Made by a program: the position numbers and the translations under genes
Shown: one piece after another, positions 1 to 7,559 of the stretch
Layout of the letters: every line of letters starts with the position of its first letter
Position numbering within the stretch: position 1 is the first letter of the stretch
From: Anaerolineales bacterium
GTDB lineage: Bacteria > Chloroflexota > Anaerolineae > Anaerolineales > Villigracilaceae
DNA length: 19,647 nt
Assembly: GCA_020847355.1 (NCBI GenBank)
Contig: JADLCG010000045.1
Coordinates: 1 to 19,647 of the forward strand
Reading direction: 5' to 3'
The notes under the pieces: model-generated
Database searches by the model: none
Seen by the model: the letters and a program-made list of their open reading frames with translations, nothing else
Told to the model about the DNA's origin: nothing

Positions 1-12
1 TACTTTTGGGTC

Positions 13-41
13 TTGAAACTGGTTTTGAATCGTGATATAGT
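13..41 (+). promoter_or_regulatory. greA promoter (-35/-10)
   Basis: TTGAAA at 13-18 and TATAGT at 36-41 are separated by exactly 17 bp, a near-consensus housekeeping sigma-70 promoter. Transcription should start near 48, giving a leader of about 80 nt before the greA ATG at 130. The TTG in this -35 box happens to open an in-frame extension of greA, but a codon upstream of the transcription start cannot be used from this promoter. Confidence 0.7.
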
Positions 42-50
42 ATGCGCGTT

Positions 51-104
51 TTCTGGACGAGCCAGAAATTTTTTATTTCATTGCACCCCTGTAAAGAGGT
101 GCAA
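51..104 (+). promoter_or_regulatory. greA 5' leader with two hairpins, attenuator candidate
   Basis: Two hairpins lie in the leader. The first pairs TTCTGG (51-56) with CCAGAA (62-67) over a 5-nt loop and runs into ATTTTTTATTT, which has the form of a small intrinsic terminator. The second pairs TTGCACC (81-87) with GGTGCAA (98-104) over a 10-nt loop. The first stem is only 6 bp, so termination would be partial. Attenuation, or release of a small leader RNA, is inferred; only the inverted repeats and the T-rich tail are seen. Confidence 0.5.
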
Positions 105-129
105 AATTCTATCTAGCAGGGTATCACAT

Positions 130-600
130 ATGCCTACCAATTTCCTGACCAAAGAGGGCTTTCAAAAGCTTCAAGAGGAACTGGACTATTTGCGAACCGC
201 CAAACGGCAAGAAGTTGCCGAACGCCTGCACGAAGCGATGGAAGGCGGCGAGCTGATTGAAAACGCGGAATACGAAGCCGCCAAAAATGAGCAGGCTTTT
301 GTTGAGGGGCGTATTCAAGAGCTAGACCTGCTCCTCGCCACTGCCCAAATCATTGAAGAAAATAATAAACCTAAAAAGCACGACGCCATCCAAGTCGGCT
401 CAAAAGTGACGATCAAAGAAGGCAATTTTGAAGCTGAGACTTTCATCATCGTGGGGGCGGCGGAAGCCAACCCGCGTGAAGGCAAAATCTCAAATGAATC
501 GCCTATCGGCAAAGCCATCTTGAATCACAAACTGGGCGACGTGGTCAAAGTGGAAACCCCCGGCGGCACGTATAACGTCAAGATTATTAAAGTCGGCTAA
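130..600 (+). CDS. greA: Transcription elongation factor GreA
   Basis: GreA binds in the RNA polymerase secondary channel and stimulates cleavage of backtracked RNA. The protein is 156 aa, close to the usual length of about 158. Residues 1-75 form the N-terminal coiled coil with the signature ENAEYEAAKNEQAFVEGRI (44-62). Residues 80-156 are the C-terminal globular domain, with the typical SPIGKAIL and GDVVKVETPGG stretches near 124-146. The tip carries E41 and E44 where E. coli GreA has D41 and E44, a conservative change. The start at ATG 130 is preferred: AGGG (118-121) lies 8 nt upstream and the protein then begins exactly like other GreA proteins. An in-frame TTG at 13 would add 39 unfamiliar residues and lies inside the promoter. 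The gene appears monocistronic, with its own promoter and terminator. Confidence 0.96.
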   Translation: MPTNFLTKEGFQKLQEELDYLRTAKRQEVAERLHEAMEGGELIENAEYEAAKNEQAFVEGRIQELDLLLATAQIIEENNKPKKHDAIQVGSKVTIKEGNFEAETFIIVGAAEANPREGKISNESPIGKAILNHKLGDVVKVETPGGTYNVKIIKVG

Positions 601-616
601 AACAGGACGCGCCTTC

Positions 617-658
617 AAAGCCTCGCGTGCCTGAATTTTGGCTTGCGGGGCTTTTTTT
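617..658 (+). terminator. greA rho-independent terminator
   Basis: AAAGCCTCGC (617-626) pairs with GCGGGGCTTT (645-654), a 10-bp stem with one G-T pair, and a run of seven T follows at 652-658. It lies 17 bp after the greA stop. The following lysS promoter overlaps its 3' half. Confidence 0.8.
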
Positions 659-667
659 ATTTATAAT
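638..667 (+). promoter_or_regulatory. lysS promoter
   Basis: A perfect TATAAT at 662-667 has a TTGGCT -35 candidate at 638-643 with an 18-bp spacer. The -35 box lies in the loop of the greA terminator, so terminator and promoter are interleaved. The expected transcription start near 674 leaves a leader of about 23 nt that holds the AGGAA ribosome site. Confidence 0.6.
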
Positions 668-696
668 TGAGCCATCTCATTCAACAGGAAACTGGC

Positions 697-2214
697 ATGA
701 CAGAATACAACTCGCTTGAAAAAATCCGGTTACAAAAATTAGAGGAACTGCGCGCCGAAGGCGTAGAGCCTTATCCTACGCGCGCCAAGCGTACCCACAC
801 CAGCAAACAAGCCATTGCGGAATTTGAACTTGCGGAAAAAGACGCAACTCCTGAAGTCCAAGCGACGTTAGCCGGCAGGATTCGTTCCATGCGTACCGGC
901 GGAAAAGTATCGTTTGCCCACATCGAAGACGGCGCTGGAAAAATTCAGTTGTTCTTACGGATCAACGAACTCAATGAAAAATTGAGTTTCTTCAATAAAT
1001 TATTTGATCTCGGCGATTTTATCGAAGCGAGCGGAGTTATGTTCCGCACGAAAAGCGGAGAGGCGACGCTCCATGTTTACGACTTCAAACTGCTCGCTAA
1101 ATCGGTGACGCCGCTCCCCGCTGACAAAGATGTGACTTTAGATGACGGCACGGTGGTTCGTCATGCCAGTTTAGATAACCCAGAACTACGCGCCCGCCAG
1201 CGCTATGCAGACCTCGCCGTCAACCCGGAAGTCCGCGAGACTTTTCGTAAGCGCGCCAAGTTGGTGCAAGCCTTGCGCGCATTTTTGGATAATCACGATT
1301 TCCTCGAAGTTGAAACGCCGATCCTTCAGCCTTTGTATGGCGGCGCGGCGGCGCGACCTTTCACCACGCATCACAACGAACTCGATCAAGATATGTATCT
1401 CCGCATTTCATTTGAGTTATATCTCAAGCGTTTGCTCGTCGGCAATTTAGAGCGCGTTTACGAAATCGGCAGAGACTTTCGCAACGAAGGCGTTTCCTTC
1501 AAACACAACCCGGAATTTACGCAACTGGAATTTTATTGGGCGTACGCGGATTACTTGCAAGTGATGGAACTCACCGAGCAAATGGTCGCCTATGCCGCCG
1601 AGCAGGTGACTGGCTCCACCCAAGTGACTTTTGGCGAACATCAAATTGAATTCAAGCCGCCGTGGCGCAGGCTTGAAATGCGGCAAGGTATTTTAGAAGC
1701 CAGCGGCATTGATATCGCCGAGCAAACCACCGCCGAAGCCTTGTTCAAAGCGATCAAAGCGAAACACCCTAATAAAACGCCAGACCCAGCCGCCACACGC
1801 GGAAAGATGATTGACTTTTTGCTTGGCGAATTTTTAGAGCCGACTTTGATTCAGCCAACTTTCTTATATAACTATCCGCGCGATATTTCGCCGTTGGCGA
1901 AATCCATCCCGGGCGACGCGCTCACCGTTGAACGCTTTGAAGGTTATATCGCCGGTTTTGAATTGTGCAATGCCTTCACTGAATTGAACGACCCGCTCGA
2001 TCAGGAACAACGCTTCATTGAGATGGGGCGTGATTACACTAACGACGACGAAGAGAAACATCCGCTGGATGAAGATTACCTGCGCGCCATGCGTTATGGT
2101 ATGCCGCCCAATGGCGGCTTTGGCATGGGCGTAGATCGGCTGGCGATGATTCTGCTGAATAAACATTCCATTCGCGAAGTTCTGCTCTTCCCGGCTTTGC
2201 GCAAAGAAGAATAA
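697..2214 (+). CDS. lysS: Lysine--tRNA ligase, class II
   Basis: This cytoplasmic enzyme attaches lysine to tRNA-Lys using ATP. The product is 505 aa, the normal size for bacterial LysRS. The N-terminal OB-fold anticodon-binding domain (about 55-135) contains LAGRIRSMRTGGKVSFAHI. The class II catalytic domain follows: motif 1 around FLEVETPIL (202-210), the PGGA-like segment GGAAARPFTTHHNELD (215-230), motif 2 FRNEG...HNPEFTQLEFYWAYADY (261-286), and motif 3 GFGMGVDRLAMIL (from 474, Arg481). A DDGTVVRHASLDNP stretch (149-162) before RQRYADL is longer than in E. coli LysRS. The start ATG 697 is chosen because AGGAA (686-690) lies 6 nt upstream; an in-frame TTG at 667 would overlap the -10 box. 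Confidence 0.97.
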   Translation: MTEYNSLEKIRLQKLEELRAEGVEPYPTRAKRTHTSKQAIAEFELAEKDATPEVQATLAGRIRSMRTGGKVSFAHIEDGAGKIQLFLRINELNEKLSFFNKLFDLGDFIEASGVMFRTKSGEATLHVYDFKLLAKSVTPLPADKDVTLDDGTVVRHASLDNPELRARQRYADLAVNPEVRETFRKRAKLVQALRAFLDNHDFLEVETPILQPLYGGAAARPFTTHHNELDQDMYLRISFELYLKRLLVGNLERVYEIGRDFRNEGVSFKHNPEFTQLEFYWAYADYLQVMELTEQMVAYAAEQVTGSTQVTFGEHQIEFKPPWRRLEMRQGILEASGIDIAEQTTAEALFKAIKAKHPNKTPDPAATRGKMIDFLLGEFLEPTLIQPTFLYNYPRDISPLAKSIPGDALTVERFEGYIAGFELCNAFTELNDPLDQEQRFIEMGRDYTNDDEEKHPLDEDYLRAMRYGMPPNGGFGMGVDRLAMILLNKHSIREVLLFPALRKEE

Positions 2215-2236
2215 GCGCTTCAAGAATGGAGCGCTT
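2213..2236 (+). other. Inverted repeat at the lysS stop
   Basis: AAGCGCT (2213-2219) pairs with AGCGCTT (2230-2236) across a 10-nt loop, beginning inside the lysS stop codon. No T-run follows; instead the next gene's TATAAT begins one base later. It could be a weak terminator for lysS, or an operator-like site for the next gene, since AGCGCT is itself palindromic. No function can be assigned from sequence. Confidence 0.35.
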
Positions 2237-2242
2237 TATAAT
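2237..2242 (+). promoter_or_regulatory. -10 box of a leaderless promoter (DUF3054 gene)
   Basis: A perfect TATAAT is separated by 6 nt from the ATG at 2249, so transcription should begin at or next to the A of the start codon. No Shine-Dalgarno sequence lies between. No convincing -35 hexamer was found. Confidence 0.55.
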
Positions 2243-2248
2243 CAACCT

Positions 2249-2626
2249 ATGAATAAAAAATCAACGCTCATTATCGGCGATATTGTGATTATCGCCATCG
2301 TCACGGTCATTGGGTTTGTTACCCACGATGAATTCGCGCTTCAGTTTTTGCCGCGCATGGCGGCGATGTTCTTTCCGCTGGTTGCGGCTTGGTTAGTTTT
2401 AGCGCTGTGGGTCGGCTTGTTTGAAGCGCAAGCCGGCTTCAAGCGCCAATTGCTTTGGCAAATCCCGCTCGCGGTTATTTTTGCCGTGCCATTGGCTTTT
2501 ATTGTTCGCGGATTAATCTTGAGCGGTATGCCAGTCGTTCCGATTGTAGCGGTGGTCTTCATTGCCATTACCGCAATAGCTTTAATTATTTGGCGTTACG
2601 TTCATTTTCTGTTTCTAAAAAAATAA
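2249..2626 (+). CDS. DUF3054-type four-helix membrane protein
   Basis: The product is 125 aa with four predicted membrane helices at about 6-24, 36-58, 68-90 and 95-117. It matches the DUF3054 pattern in length, in the N-terminal G-D followed by a hydrophobic helix and G-x-x-x-H, and in a second helix of the FFPLVAAWLVLALWVGLF type. The family has no established biochemical function. The ATG at 2249 lacks a ribosome site but has a well-placed -10 box, so a leaderless transcript is likely. It follows lysS by 34 bp on the same strand. The family call rests on recalled family features; the membrane topology is read from the sequence. Confidence 0.75.
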   Translation: MNKKSTLIIGDIVIIAIVTVIGFVTHDEFALQFLPRMAAMFFPLVAAWLVLALWVGLFEAQAGFKRQLLWQIPLAVIFAVPLAFIVRGLILSGMPVVPIVAVVFIAITAIALIIWRYVHFLFLKK

Positions 2627-2681
2627 TACGCTGTTTTTTGGCAAACCCCAACTGACAATACAAAAGCCGCGAGTAGATAAC

Positions 2682-3287
2682 ATGGACGAACCAGCCTTAA
2701 TTCAATCGGCGCAACATGGCGATTTAGACGCCTTCAATACCTTGGTTTTGCATTATCAAGATATGGTTTTCAATACGGCGGTCCGTGTGCTGGGCGATGA
2801 CGATCTCGCCGCGGACGCCTCACAAGAAGCCTTCATCTCCGCCTTTCGCAGTCTCTCCACATTTCGCGGCGGCTCTTTCAAGGCTTGGCTCATGCGCACA
2901 GTCACCAACGCTTGTTATGATGAACTGCGCCGTCAAAAACGCAAACCGACCACGCCGCTTGAACCGGAAACTGCCGACGGCGAAGAAGTTGATTCTCCCA
3001 AGTGGCTCGCCGACCCAAACCTCACTCCCGCTCAAAAAGCCGAAGCCGACGAACTGGAACACGCGATTCAACATTGTTTGGATGCGCTCCCAACTGAATT
3101 TCGCACTGCCGTCGTCTTGGCTGATATTCAAGGCTTGGATTACAGCGAAGTCGCTACAGCTTCTAAAATTCCTTTAGGCACGGTGAAGAGTCGCGTGGCG
3201 CGCGCGCGTTTACGTCTGCGCGAATGTTTGCGCGGCTTTGAGGAACTTTTGCCCTCGGCTTTTCGTCTTGAAAGCGAGGAAATATAA
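2682..3287 (+). CDS. ECF (RpoE-type) RNA polymerase sigma factor
   Basis: The protein is 201 aa. Region 2 (about 10-80) binds core polymerase and melts the -10 element; it shows FNTLVLHYQDMVFNTAVRVLGD, then DASQEAFISAFRSLSTFRG and the WLMRTVTNACYDELRRQKR helix. A 45-residue acidic/Pro linker precedes region 4 (about 140-192), a helix-turn-helix with ALPTEFRTAVVLADIQGLDYSEVA and IPLGTVKSRVARARLRLR that reads the -35 element. Its stop codon is immediately followed by the ATG of the anti-sigma gene, the classic sigma/anti-sigma arrangement, so it is probably held inactive at the membrane. The signal it answers is not visible. ATG 2682 has only a weak ribosome site, and its promoter is not clear. 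Confidence 0.93.
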   Translation: MDEPALIQSAQHGDLDAFNTLVLHYQDMVFNTAVRVLGDDDLAADASQEAFISAFRSLSTFRGGSFKAWLMRTVTNACYDELRRQKRKPTTPLEPETADGEEVDSPKWLADPNLTPAQKAEADELEHAIQHCLDALPTEFRTAVVLADIQGLDYSEVATASKIPLGTVKSRVARARLRLRECLRGFEELLPSAFRLESEEI

Positions 3288-3974
3288 ATGAATGGATTCC
3301 GCGACCTTGAACAACTTTCTGCAGATTTAGACGGGCAATTGAACCCGGCTGAATCTGCGCGTGTGAAATCACGCCGCCAAGCGGACCCCGAACTTGCTTC
3401 GGCTTACGAAGACTTACGCCAAGCGAAAAACATTCTTCACAAACTGCCGGTTAGAAAAGCTCCTAAAAATTTTACGCTCACCAGAAAAATGGTTGGGCTT
3501 AAACCGCCATTGCCGAGAGCATACCCAACTTTTAGATTTGCAACCGCCTTCGCGACTCTGCTTTTTGTAGCTTCTTTGGCTGTAAATAATTTTTCAAAGG
3601 TGAACTTAAGTTATAGCGCGGCTTCTGCTCCGATGCTTGGAGTTGGTCAAGGCGGCGGCGCGCCAGATAATTTCAATTTGCCGATGGCGACGGAAGCGCC
3701 GGCGGCGACAGAAGCCGCCATTGCCGAAGCCCAAATGGAACCGACGCTGAGCGCTGAATCTGCCGCCAACCTAACCGACGCAGAACGGATGACGGAGACG
3801 CCCACAACGAAGGAAGCTCCGTCAGAATCGCCAAATCAGCCCCAACCGTTGGAAGAAGCGGAGCCGATCGTCCCATCCAGTTGGCAGGTAGTTTTAATCG
3901 CCCTGATTTTGCTCGGCTTGTTGGCGCTGTTTTGGATGAATCAATTTGCAAAACGCAAGTGGCGCAATGAGTAA
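3288..3974 (+). CDS. Membrane-bound anti-sigma factor
   Basis: The 228-aa protein starts at the base after the sigma stop, with GAGGAA just upstream inside the sigma gene, so translation is probably coupled. Residues 1-60 are a cytoplasmic domain with the LSADLDGQLNPAE opening typical of anti-sigma N-termini, but without the His/Cys zinc ligands of the ZAS class. Two membrane helices are seen, at about 83-100 and 200-218. The loop of about 100 residues between them is rich in Ala, Glu, Pro and Thr and would lie outside the cell; the C-terminus (KRKWRNE) returns to the cytoplasm. The role is inferred from position, N-terminus and topology. The outer loop is the natural sensing or proteolysis target. 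Confidence 0.82.
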   Translation: MNGFRDLEQLSADLDGQLNPAESARVKSRRQADPELASAYEDLRQAKNILHKLPVRKAPKNFTLTRKMVGLKPPLPRAYPTFRFATAFATLLFVASLAVNNFSKVNLSYSAASAPMLGVGQGGGAPDNFNLPMATEAPAATEAAIAEAQMEPTLSAESAANLTDAERMTETPTTKEAPSESPNQPQPLEEAEPIVPSSWQVVLIALILLGLLALFWMNQFAKRKWRNE

Positions 3975-4461
3975 GGTTGAGCAAGTTAAATTTTGCGTGC
4001 GGTGCGGCGCGGCGACGAGGCTTGAAGAAAAGTTTGGCGCGGTGCGCCCCATTTGCCCAACTTGCGGCTGGATTTGTTTTATAGATCCAAAAGTTGCGGC
4101 GGCGGTTCTCATTGAACAAGATCGCCGCGTTTTATTAGTGCGCCGCGTGAATGAGCCGTTTCGCGGTTTGTGGACTTTACCGGCGGGCTTTATCAATGGC
4201 GGCGAAGACCCAGCGCAGGCGGCGATGCGCGAATGTTTGGAAGAGACGAATTTGATCGTGACGGTGAAGCGCGTGCTGGATGTGATTGCCGGACGGGAAC
4301 ATCAGCGCGGCGCGGATTTTGTGATCATTTATCAAGCGGAAATCGTTTCCGGCGAGATCGTTCCGGCGGACGATGCGGATGCGGCGGATTGGTTCGCCTA
4401 TGACGCTTTGCCGCCTTTGGCATTTGAAGCGACGCAAAAGATTTTAAATAGAATGCGATGA
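3967..4461 (+). CDS. NUDIX hydrolase with N-terminal zinc ribbon
   Basis: The product is 164 aa. An N-terminal zinc ribbon uses C10, C13, C30 and C33 (CVRC, CPTC). The NUDIX fold follows, with the box at 74-96: G74, E80, then RECLEETNL at 88-96. The metal-binding REx2EE core is intact, but the usual glycine after EEx is Asn95. Zinc-ribbon NUDIX proteins resemble NADH pyrophosphatases and other nucleotide-diphosphate hydrolases; the substrate cannot be read here. ATG 3967 overlaps the anti-sigma end by 8 bp, which supports this start and translational coupling. An upstream TTG at 3946 is rejected. The place in the sigma operon suggests co-regulation with a stress response, which is inference. 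Confidence 0.92.
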   Translation: MSKVEQVKFCVRCGAATRLEEKFGAVRPICPTCGWICFIDPKVAAAVLIEQDRRVLLVRRVNEPFRGLWTLPAGFINGGEDPAQAAMRECLEETNLIVTVKRVLDVIAGREHQRGADFVIIYQAEIVSGEIVPADDADAADWFAYDALPPLAFEATQKILNRMR

Positions 4462-4466
4462 ATTCA

Positions 4467-4507
4467 AATCAAAAAATCCGCAGGTCAAACCTGCGGATTT
4501 TTTGATT
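4467..4507. terminator. Bidirectional terminator between NUDIX and C11 genes
   Basis: An 18-bp perfect stem (4467-4484 with 4490-4507) encloses a 5-nt loop, TCAAA. The G/C core is TCCGCAGG/CCTGCGGA, flanked by six A on the left and six T on the right, so it works as an intrinsic terminator in both directions. It sits between convergent genes. Confidence 0.92.
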
Positions 4508-4540
4508 GAGCGGACTTAACTTTCGCGCAAGCCGATTGGT

Positions 4541-6691
4541 TTATTCCCCTTGATAGGTGACGAATTCATAGCTTTCTTTGGTGTTGTTATCAAAATCGGA
4601 AGCGTAGAAGCCGATGGCGTACTGACCGTCCACTGGATAGCGGGCTTCAAACTTGAAGCCCTGATCGCCCCAAGTAAACGTATCGGAACTGAGCGAATAA
4701 TCAAAAGTGGCGTTATTGTTTTCGTCAAAATAATAAGATTTGATATAGTCTTTGAAAGTATCGCCAATTTGCGGAGTCACTGCAACTGGCGTGGAGATGC
4801 CGTCTCCGTCAAAATCGGGCAGGGCGTAAACGTGGAGCAGGTTGCCGTCTGGGTCAAAGGTGAGTTTAGCGTCAGTCGGCGCGCCGCCGATGGGCGTGTA
4901 TTGACCATAGACGGAGTAAGTAGAAACGCCGTTCGCGTCCATATATTCATCGGGTTCAAATAAAGCGAAGGCTTCAGTCTGACCGTCCGTTAGCACGAAG
5001 AGGCTTGGCTCCCATTCATATTCAATTTGAATGGGACTAGCGCCATAATCCGGCACGGTTGCGCCGCCGACGTTGCTCGTGTTTTCAGCGAAGACGTAGG
5101 AGGTGTCCGCTACCCAATAGGCATTGGCTTCAGGGTTATAAAAATATAAAATGAAGTAAATGTAAGAGGGGTCGCCGGTAACAGTTGTGCTGAGCGTTAC
5201 GGTTTCGTCTCCAGTCAACGAACTATCCGAGAGTTGGATGGGCGCGATGGTTAACTCAGATTTGCCCGGCGCGGCGATGACGGCGGTAGTTTCTGGGACG
5301 TAAGCCATGCCTTCCTGCGGCACAAACTCTTGACCCGTGTAATGGTAGGCGAGGAATTCATCCCAAGAGGCTTGTTGCAAAAATGGGGAAGCGTTATTTG
5401 CGTACAGGGGAGCGGGTTGTTGAAATTCAGTTAAGTTATAAATCGCCGAAACTGGGAAGTAAAACGAAAGCCCGTTGGAGCCTTCCATTTTTTGACCATG
5501 TTTTTCCGCAACCACCGCAGAGGCGACGGCTTGCGTTAATTGGTCTGCGGCTTGCTGAATGGCTGGGTCGTTGGTCGTTGCCATAATTTGCGCGAAGTTG
5601 ACCAAGTCAATATATGGGGAAGGATTGTCCTCGCCGAAGATGCTGTAATAGCGAAGTGTGTATTCGCGCCCCTGCGCCACCCAAGTTTGGTCAACCCCCG
5701 CCAGCGTGGAAGTGAACTGATTCATCGCCGCGATCACGTTTGGCATTTGCGCGCTTTCAATGGCGCTCAAGGTCACTTCGGCTTCGATCTCTGCAATTTC
5801 AGCGGCGGAAGCGCTGCGCGTGAGAACCGCATCCTCGACGATGTAGGTAGAAACAATCGCGTTCGAGAGGGCGCGCCCATCCAGCGTTGGGTCTTGCGCT
5901 AAACGATCCAGCCAAGCCGCATAAGACCAGCCGGTTGCGGGAATCACTTCCTCTGAGGCGATCATGTAATTTGAATAAGGGTATAGCGAGCCGTACACTT
6001 CTACCATGCCCATCAGACAAGCGTCGAAACCGATGATTTCAAATTTTTGCCCGTTCATTTGCGCTTGCACGCGTTGAATGGAATTGGTGATATCAGACAT
6101 ACCCAAAGAGGAGCCGGAACTTTTGTCTGAGTAGCCGCCGGTCCACCCGCCGCCGTGATCGGAAAGAATCAAGGCGTATTTTTTAGCCGGATATTTTTGA
6201 ATAGACCAAGTTATAAAATCTACCAGCGTTTGCGGGTTGCCCATATCCGCTTCGCCGATGCTTTCAACCACCGGCGAGGTGAGTTGCATCAGATCGTTAT
6301 CTTGCGTGACGAGGAAACGCCGCGTGTCGGTCCAATCTCCATCGCCGCTAAAAGCGCCTTGCGCGCGATCTAGTTGAACTACTACGTTCATTTGCGCGTT
6401 TGAGCCGACCAATTCCATCTCGTTTACGTCGAGCCAAATATCCTGTTCGAGAATATCGTCATCGGCGTCCGCATAGACCATGATCGTCCATTCGGGCAGG
6501 TTATCCGTATTTGCTGGCACAATCCCCTGCGAAGGATCGGTAAGCGGTTGATCTGAAGTTTGCGGATTTGTCCCGTTAAGCAGGGTGTCGCCGCTGAAAT
6601 ATAAAAATACAACCGCACAACAAGCGACTGCCACACAAACGAGGATAACGCCGAGCGCGACCGGCATCATGGATTTTGAACTGAGTTTCAT
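4541..6691 (-). CDS. Membrane-anchored clostripain-family (C11) cysteine protease
   Basis: The 716-aa protein has an N-terminal signal anchor (about 9-32), a Thr/Pro/Gln-rich linker, then a peptidase C11 domain starting near WTIMVYADADDDILE (68-82). The catalytic dyad is visible: His179 in LILSDHGGGW and Cys225 in GFDACLMGMVEV. Around 330-460 the catalytic domain continues, with a FYFP segment of the kind found in this family. Residues from about 480 to 716 are beta-rich and probably form Ig-like accessory domains. C11 peptidases cleave after Arg or Lys and are often self-activated; its substrate here is unknown. It should act outside the membrane. The ATG at 6691 has AAGGAG 5 nt upstream. 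It is a single-gene unit with its own promoter and shares a terminator with the NUDIX gene. Confidence 0.9.
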   Translation of the reverse strand: MKLSSKSMMPVALGVILVCVAVACCAVVFLYFSGDTLLNGTNPQTSDQPLTDPSQGIVPANTDNLPEWTIMVYADADDDILEQDIWLDVNEMELVGSNAQMNVVVQLDRAQGAFSGDGDWTDTRRFLVTQDNDLMQLTSPVVESIGEADMGNPQTLVDFITWSIQKYPAKKYALILSDHGGGWTGGYSDKSSGSSLGMSDITNSIQRVQAQMNGQKFEIIGFDACLMGMVEVYGSLYPYSNYMIASEEVIPATGWSYAAWLDRLAQDPTLDGRALSNAIVSTYIVEDAVLTRSASAAEIAEIEAEVTLSAIESAQMPNVIAAMNQFTSTLAGVDQTWVAQGREYTLRYYSIFGEDNPSPYIDLVNFAQIMATTNDPAIQQAADQLTQAVASAVVAEKHGQKMEGSNGLSFYFPVSAIYNLTEFQQPAPLYANNASPFLQQASWDEFLAYHYTGQEFVPQEGMAYVPETTAVIAAPGKSELTIAPIQLSDSSLTGDETVTLSTTVTGDPSYIYFILYFYNPEANAYWVADTSYVFAENTSNVGGATVPDYGASPIQIEYEWEPSLFVLTDGQTEAFALFEPDEYMDANGVSTYSVYGQYTPIGGAPTDAKLTFDPDGNLLHVYALPDFDGDGISTPVAVTPQIGDTFKDYIKSYYFDENNNATFDYSLSSDTFTWGDQGFKFEARYPVDGQYAIGFYASDFDNNTKESYEFVTYQGE

Positions 6692-6725
6692 AAACGCTCC
6701 TTTTTTTCAAAAAGCCTAAGCCTGA

Positions 6726-6754
6726 ATCATAGCATGGCAATTGTCCGCTTGCAA
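6726..6754 (-). promoter_or_regulatory. Promoter of the C11 protease gene
   Basis: On the minus strand TTGCAA (6754-6749) and TATGAT (6731-6726) are 17 bp apart, and the -10 is preceded by TGC, an extended -10 element. The predicted start near 6719 leaves a leader of about 28 nt that holds the AAGGAG site. Confidence 0.7.
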
Positions 6755-6847
6755 GGAAATTAGCAAACGCAAAAATATATGACTAAAGTACCTTTTCCGT
6801 TAGTTTGTTTTGGTGTATCCTTGCGCAAATTATAAGGAGAAGATCTT

Positions 6848-7531
6848 ATGAAACCGTATAAACCCCTATTTTTCTTTGTCGCTATTTTAGCGATCGCCAG
6901 TTTGGCTTGTATGGGCGGCGGGACGTCAGCCACATCCACCGCTGTGCCGACCAACCCGCCGCCCGTTGTGCCAACGAACCCGCCGCCCGTTGTGCCGACA
7001 AGCGCGCTCGCTAACCCGCCCGCGAACCCGCCTGTGACTGGCAACAATAATGGCGGGTCAGGTCCCCAAACTGTAGCGGACCAAAACGACCTCTATCAAT
7101 TTGAACTCCCCGGAGATTGGACGTACGAAGCTACCGATCTGGGCAACGCCGTTTACTCGGATGTGTACATGTATGCGGATACGTGGAGATCGCCCGATCA
7201 GAGCGCCCTCATCGAAGGGATCGCCGGCTCTTCGCAAGGTTTTGATTTTAACGGCACGACCAGCACGCGCGTGGCGCTTGACCTGTTGAATTACTACTAC
7301 AGCACCACCGGCAAAGAAGGCGATATCAAAATTACCAAAACCTCAACCGCGAAAGACGGAAGCACCCGTTTTGATTGGAATTCAAAATCCGGCGATTACT
7401 CCGGCATTAGCTGGTTTGAAGTACGCGGCACGCGCACATTCTTAATGTGGACTGTCAACTGGTCGAACACTGCCGATCAAAGCCGCATTGACGAAATCAA
7501 TAACGCGATCAATACCTATCAAGCCAAGTAA
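6848..7531 (+). CDS. Exported lipoprotein with one PsbP/DUF1795-like domain
   Basis: The 227-aa protein begins with a hydrophobic signal (7-20) ending in ASLAC, so Cys21 is the probable lipidation site, although position -3 is Ser rather than Leu. Residues 24-75 are a Thr/Pro/Asn-rich spacer with two exact 8-residue repeats (PTNPPPVV). Residues 80-227 form one compact domain, YQFELPGDWTYE ... GDYSGISWFEVRG ... FLMWTVNWSN, resembling the PsbP/DUF1795 fold, and it shares motifs with the following gene. Function unknown; an extracytoplasmic binding or stress role would be a guess. AAGGAGA ends 7 nt before the ATG. A strong hairpin follows the stop. Confidence 0.8.
   Translation: MKPYKPLFFFVAILAIASLACMGGGTSATSTAVPTNPPPVVPTNPPPVVPTSALANPPANPPVTGNNNGGSGPQTVADQNDLYQFELPGDWTYEATDLGNAVYSDVYMYADTWRSPDQSALIEGIAGSSQGFDFNGTTSTRVALDLLNYYYSTTGKEGDIKITKTSTAKDGSTRFDWNSKSGDYSGISWFEVRGTRTFLMWTVNWSNTADQSRIDEINNAINTYQAK
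6944..6991 (+). repeat. Two tandem 24-bp units inside the lipoprotein linker
   Basis: Units 6944-6967 and 6968-6991 differ at only two or three bases and encode PTNPPPVV twice in the Pro-rich spacer; a third partial unit (GTGCCGACA) follows. Such in-frame units can change number by slippage, which would change the tether length. Confidence 0.85.
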
Positions 7532-7559
7532 CCATAGTTGTATTAAATCAAAAGCAAAT

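Noticed and set aside
13..129. In-frame TTG extension of greA by 39 residues
   Set aside because: The TTG is the -35 box of a good promoter, the added residues do not resemble GreA, and the ATG at 130 has a ribosome site and matches family N-termini.
5540..5902. 120-aa open frame on the plus strand opposite the C11 protease
   Set aside because: It is a shadow of the protease gene; its composition reflects the complementary codons and no motif is seen.
4801..6700. Possible mobile or horizontally acquired origin of the C11 protease gene
   Set aside because: No flanking repeats, transposase remnants or clear change in composition were seen; it has its own promoter and a shared terminator like a resident gene.
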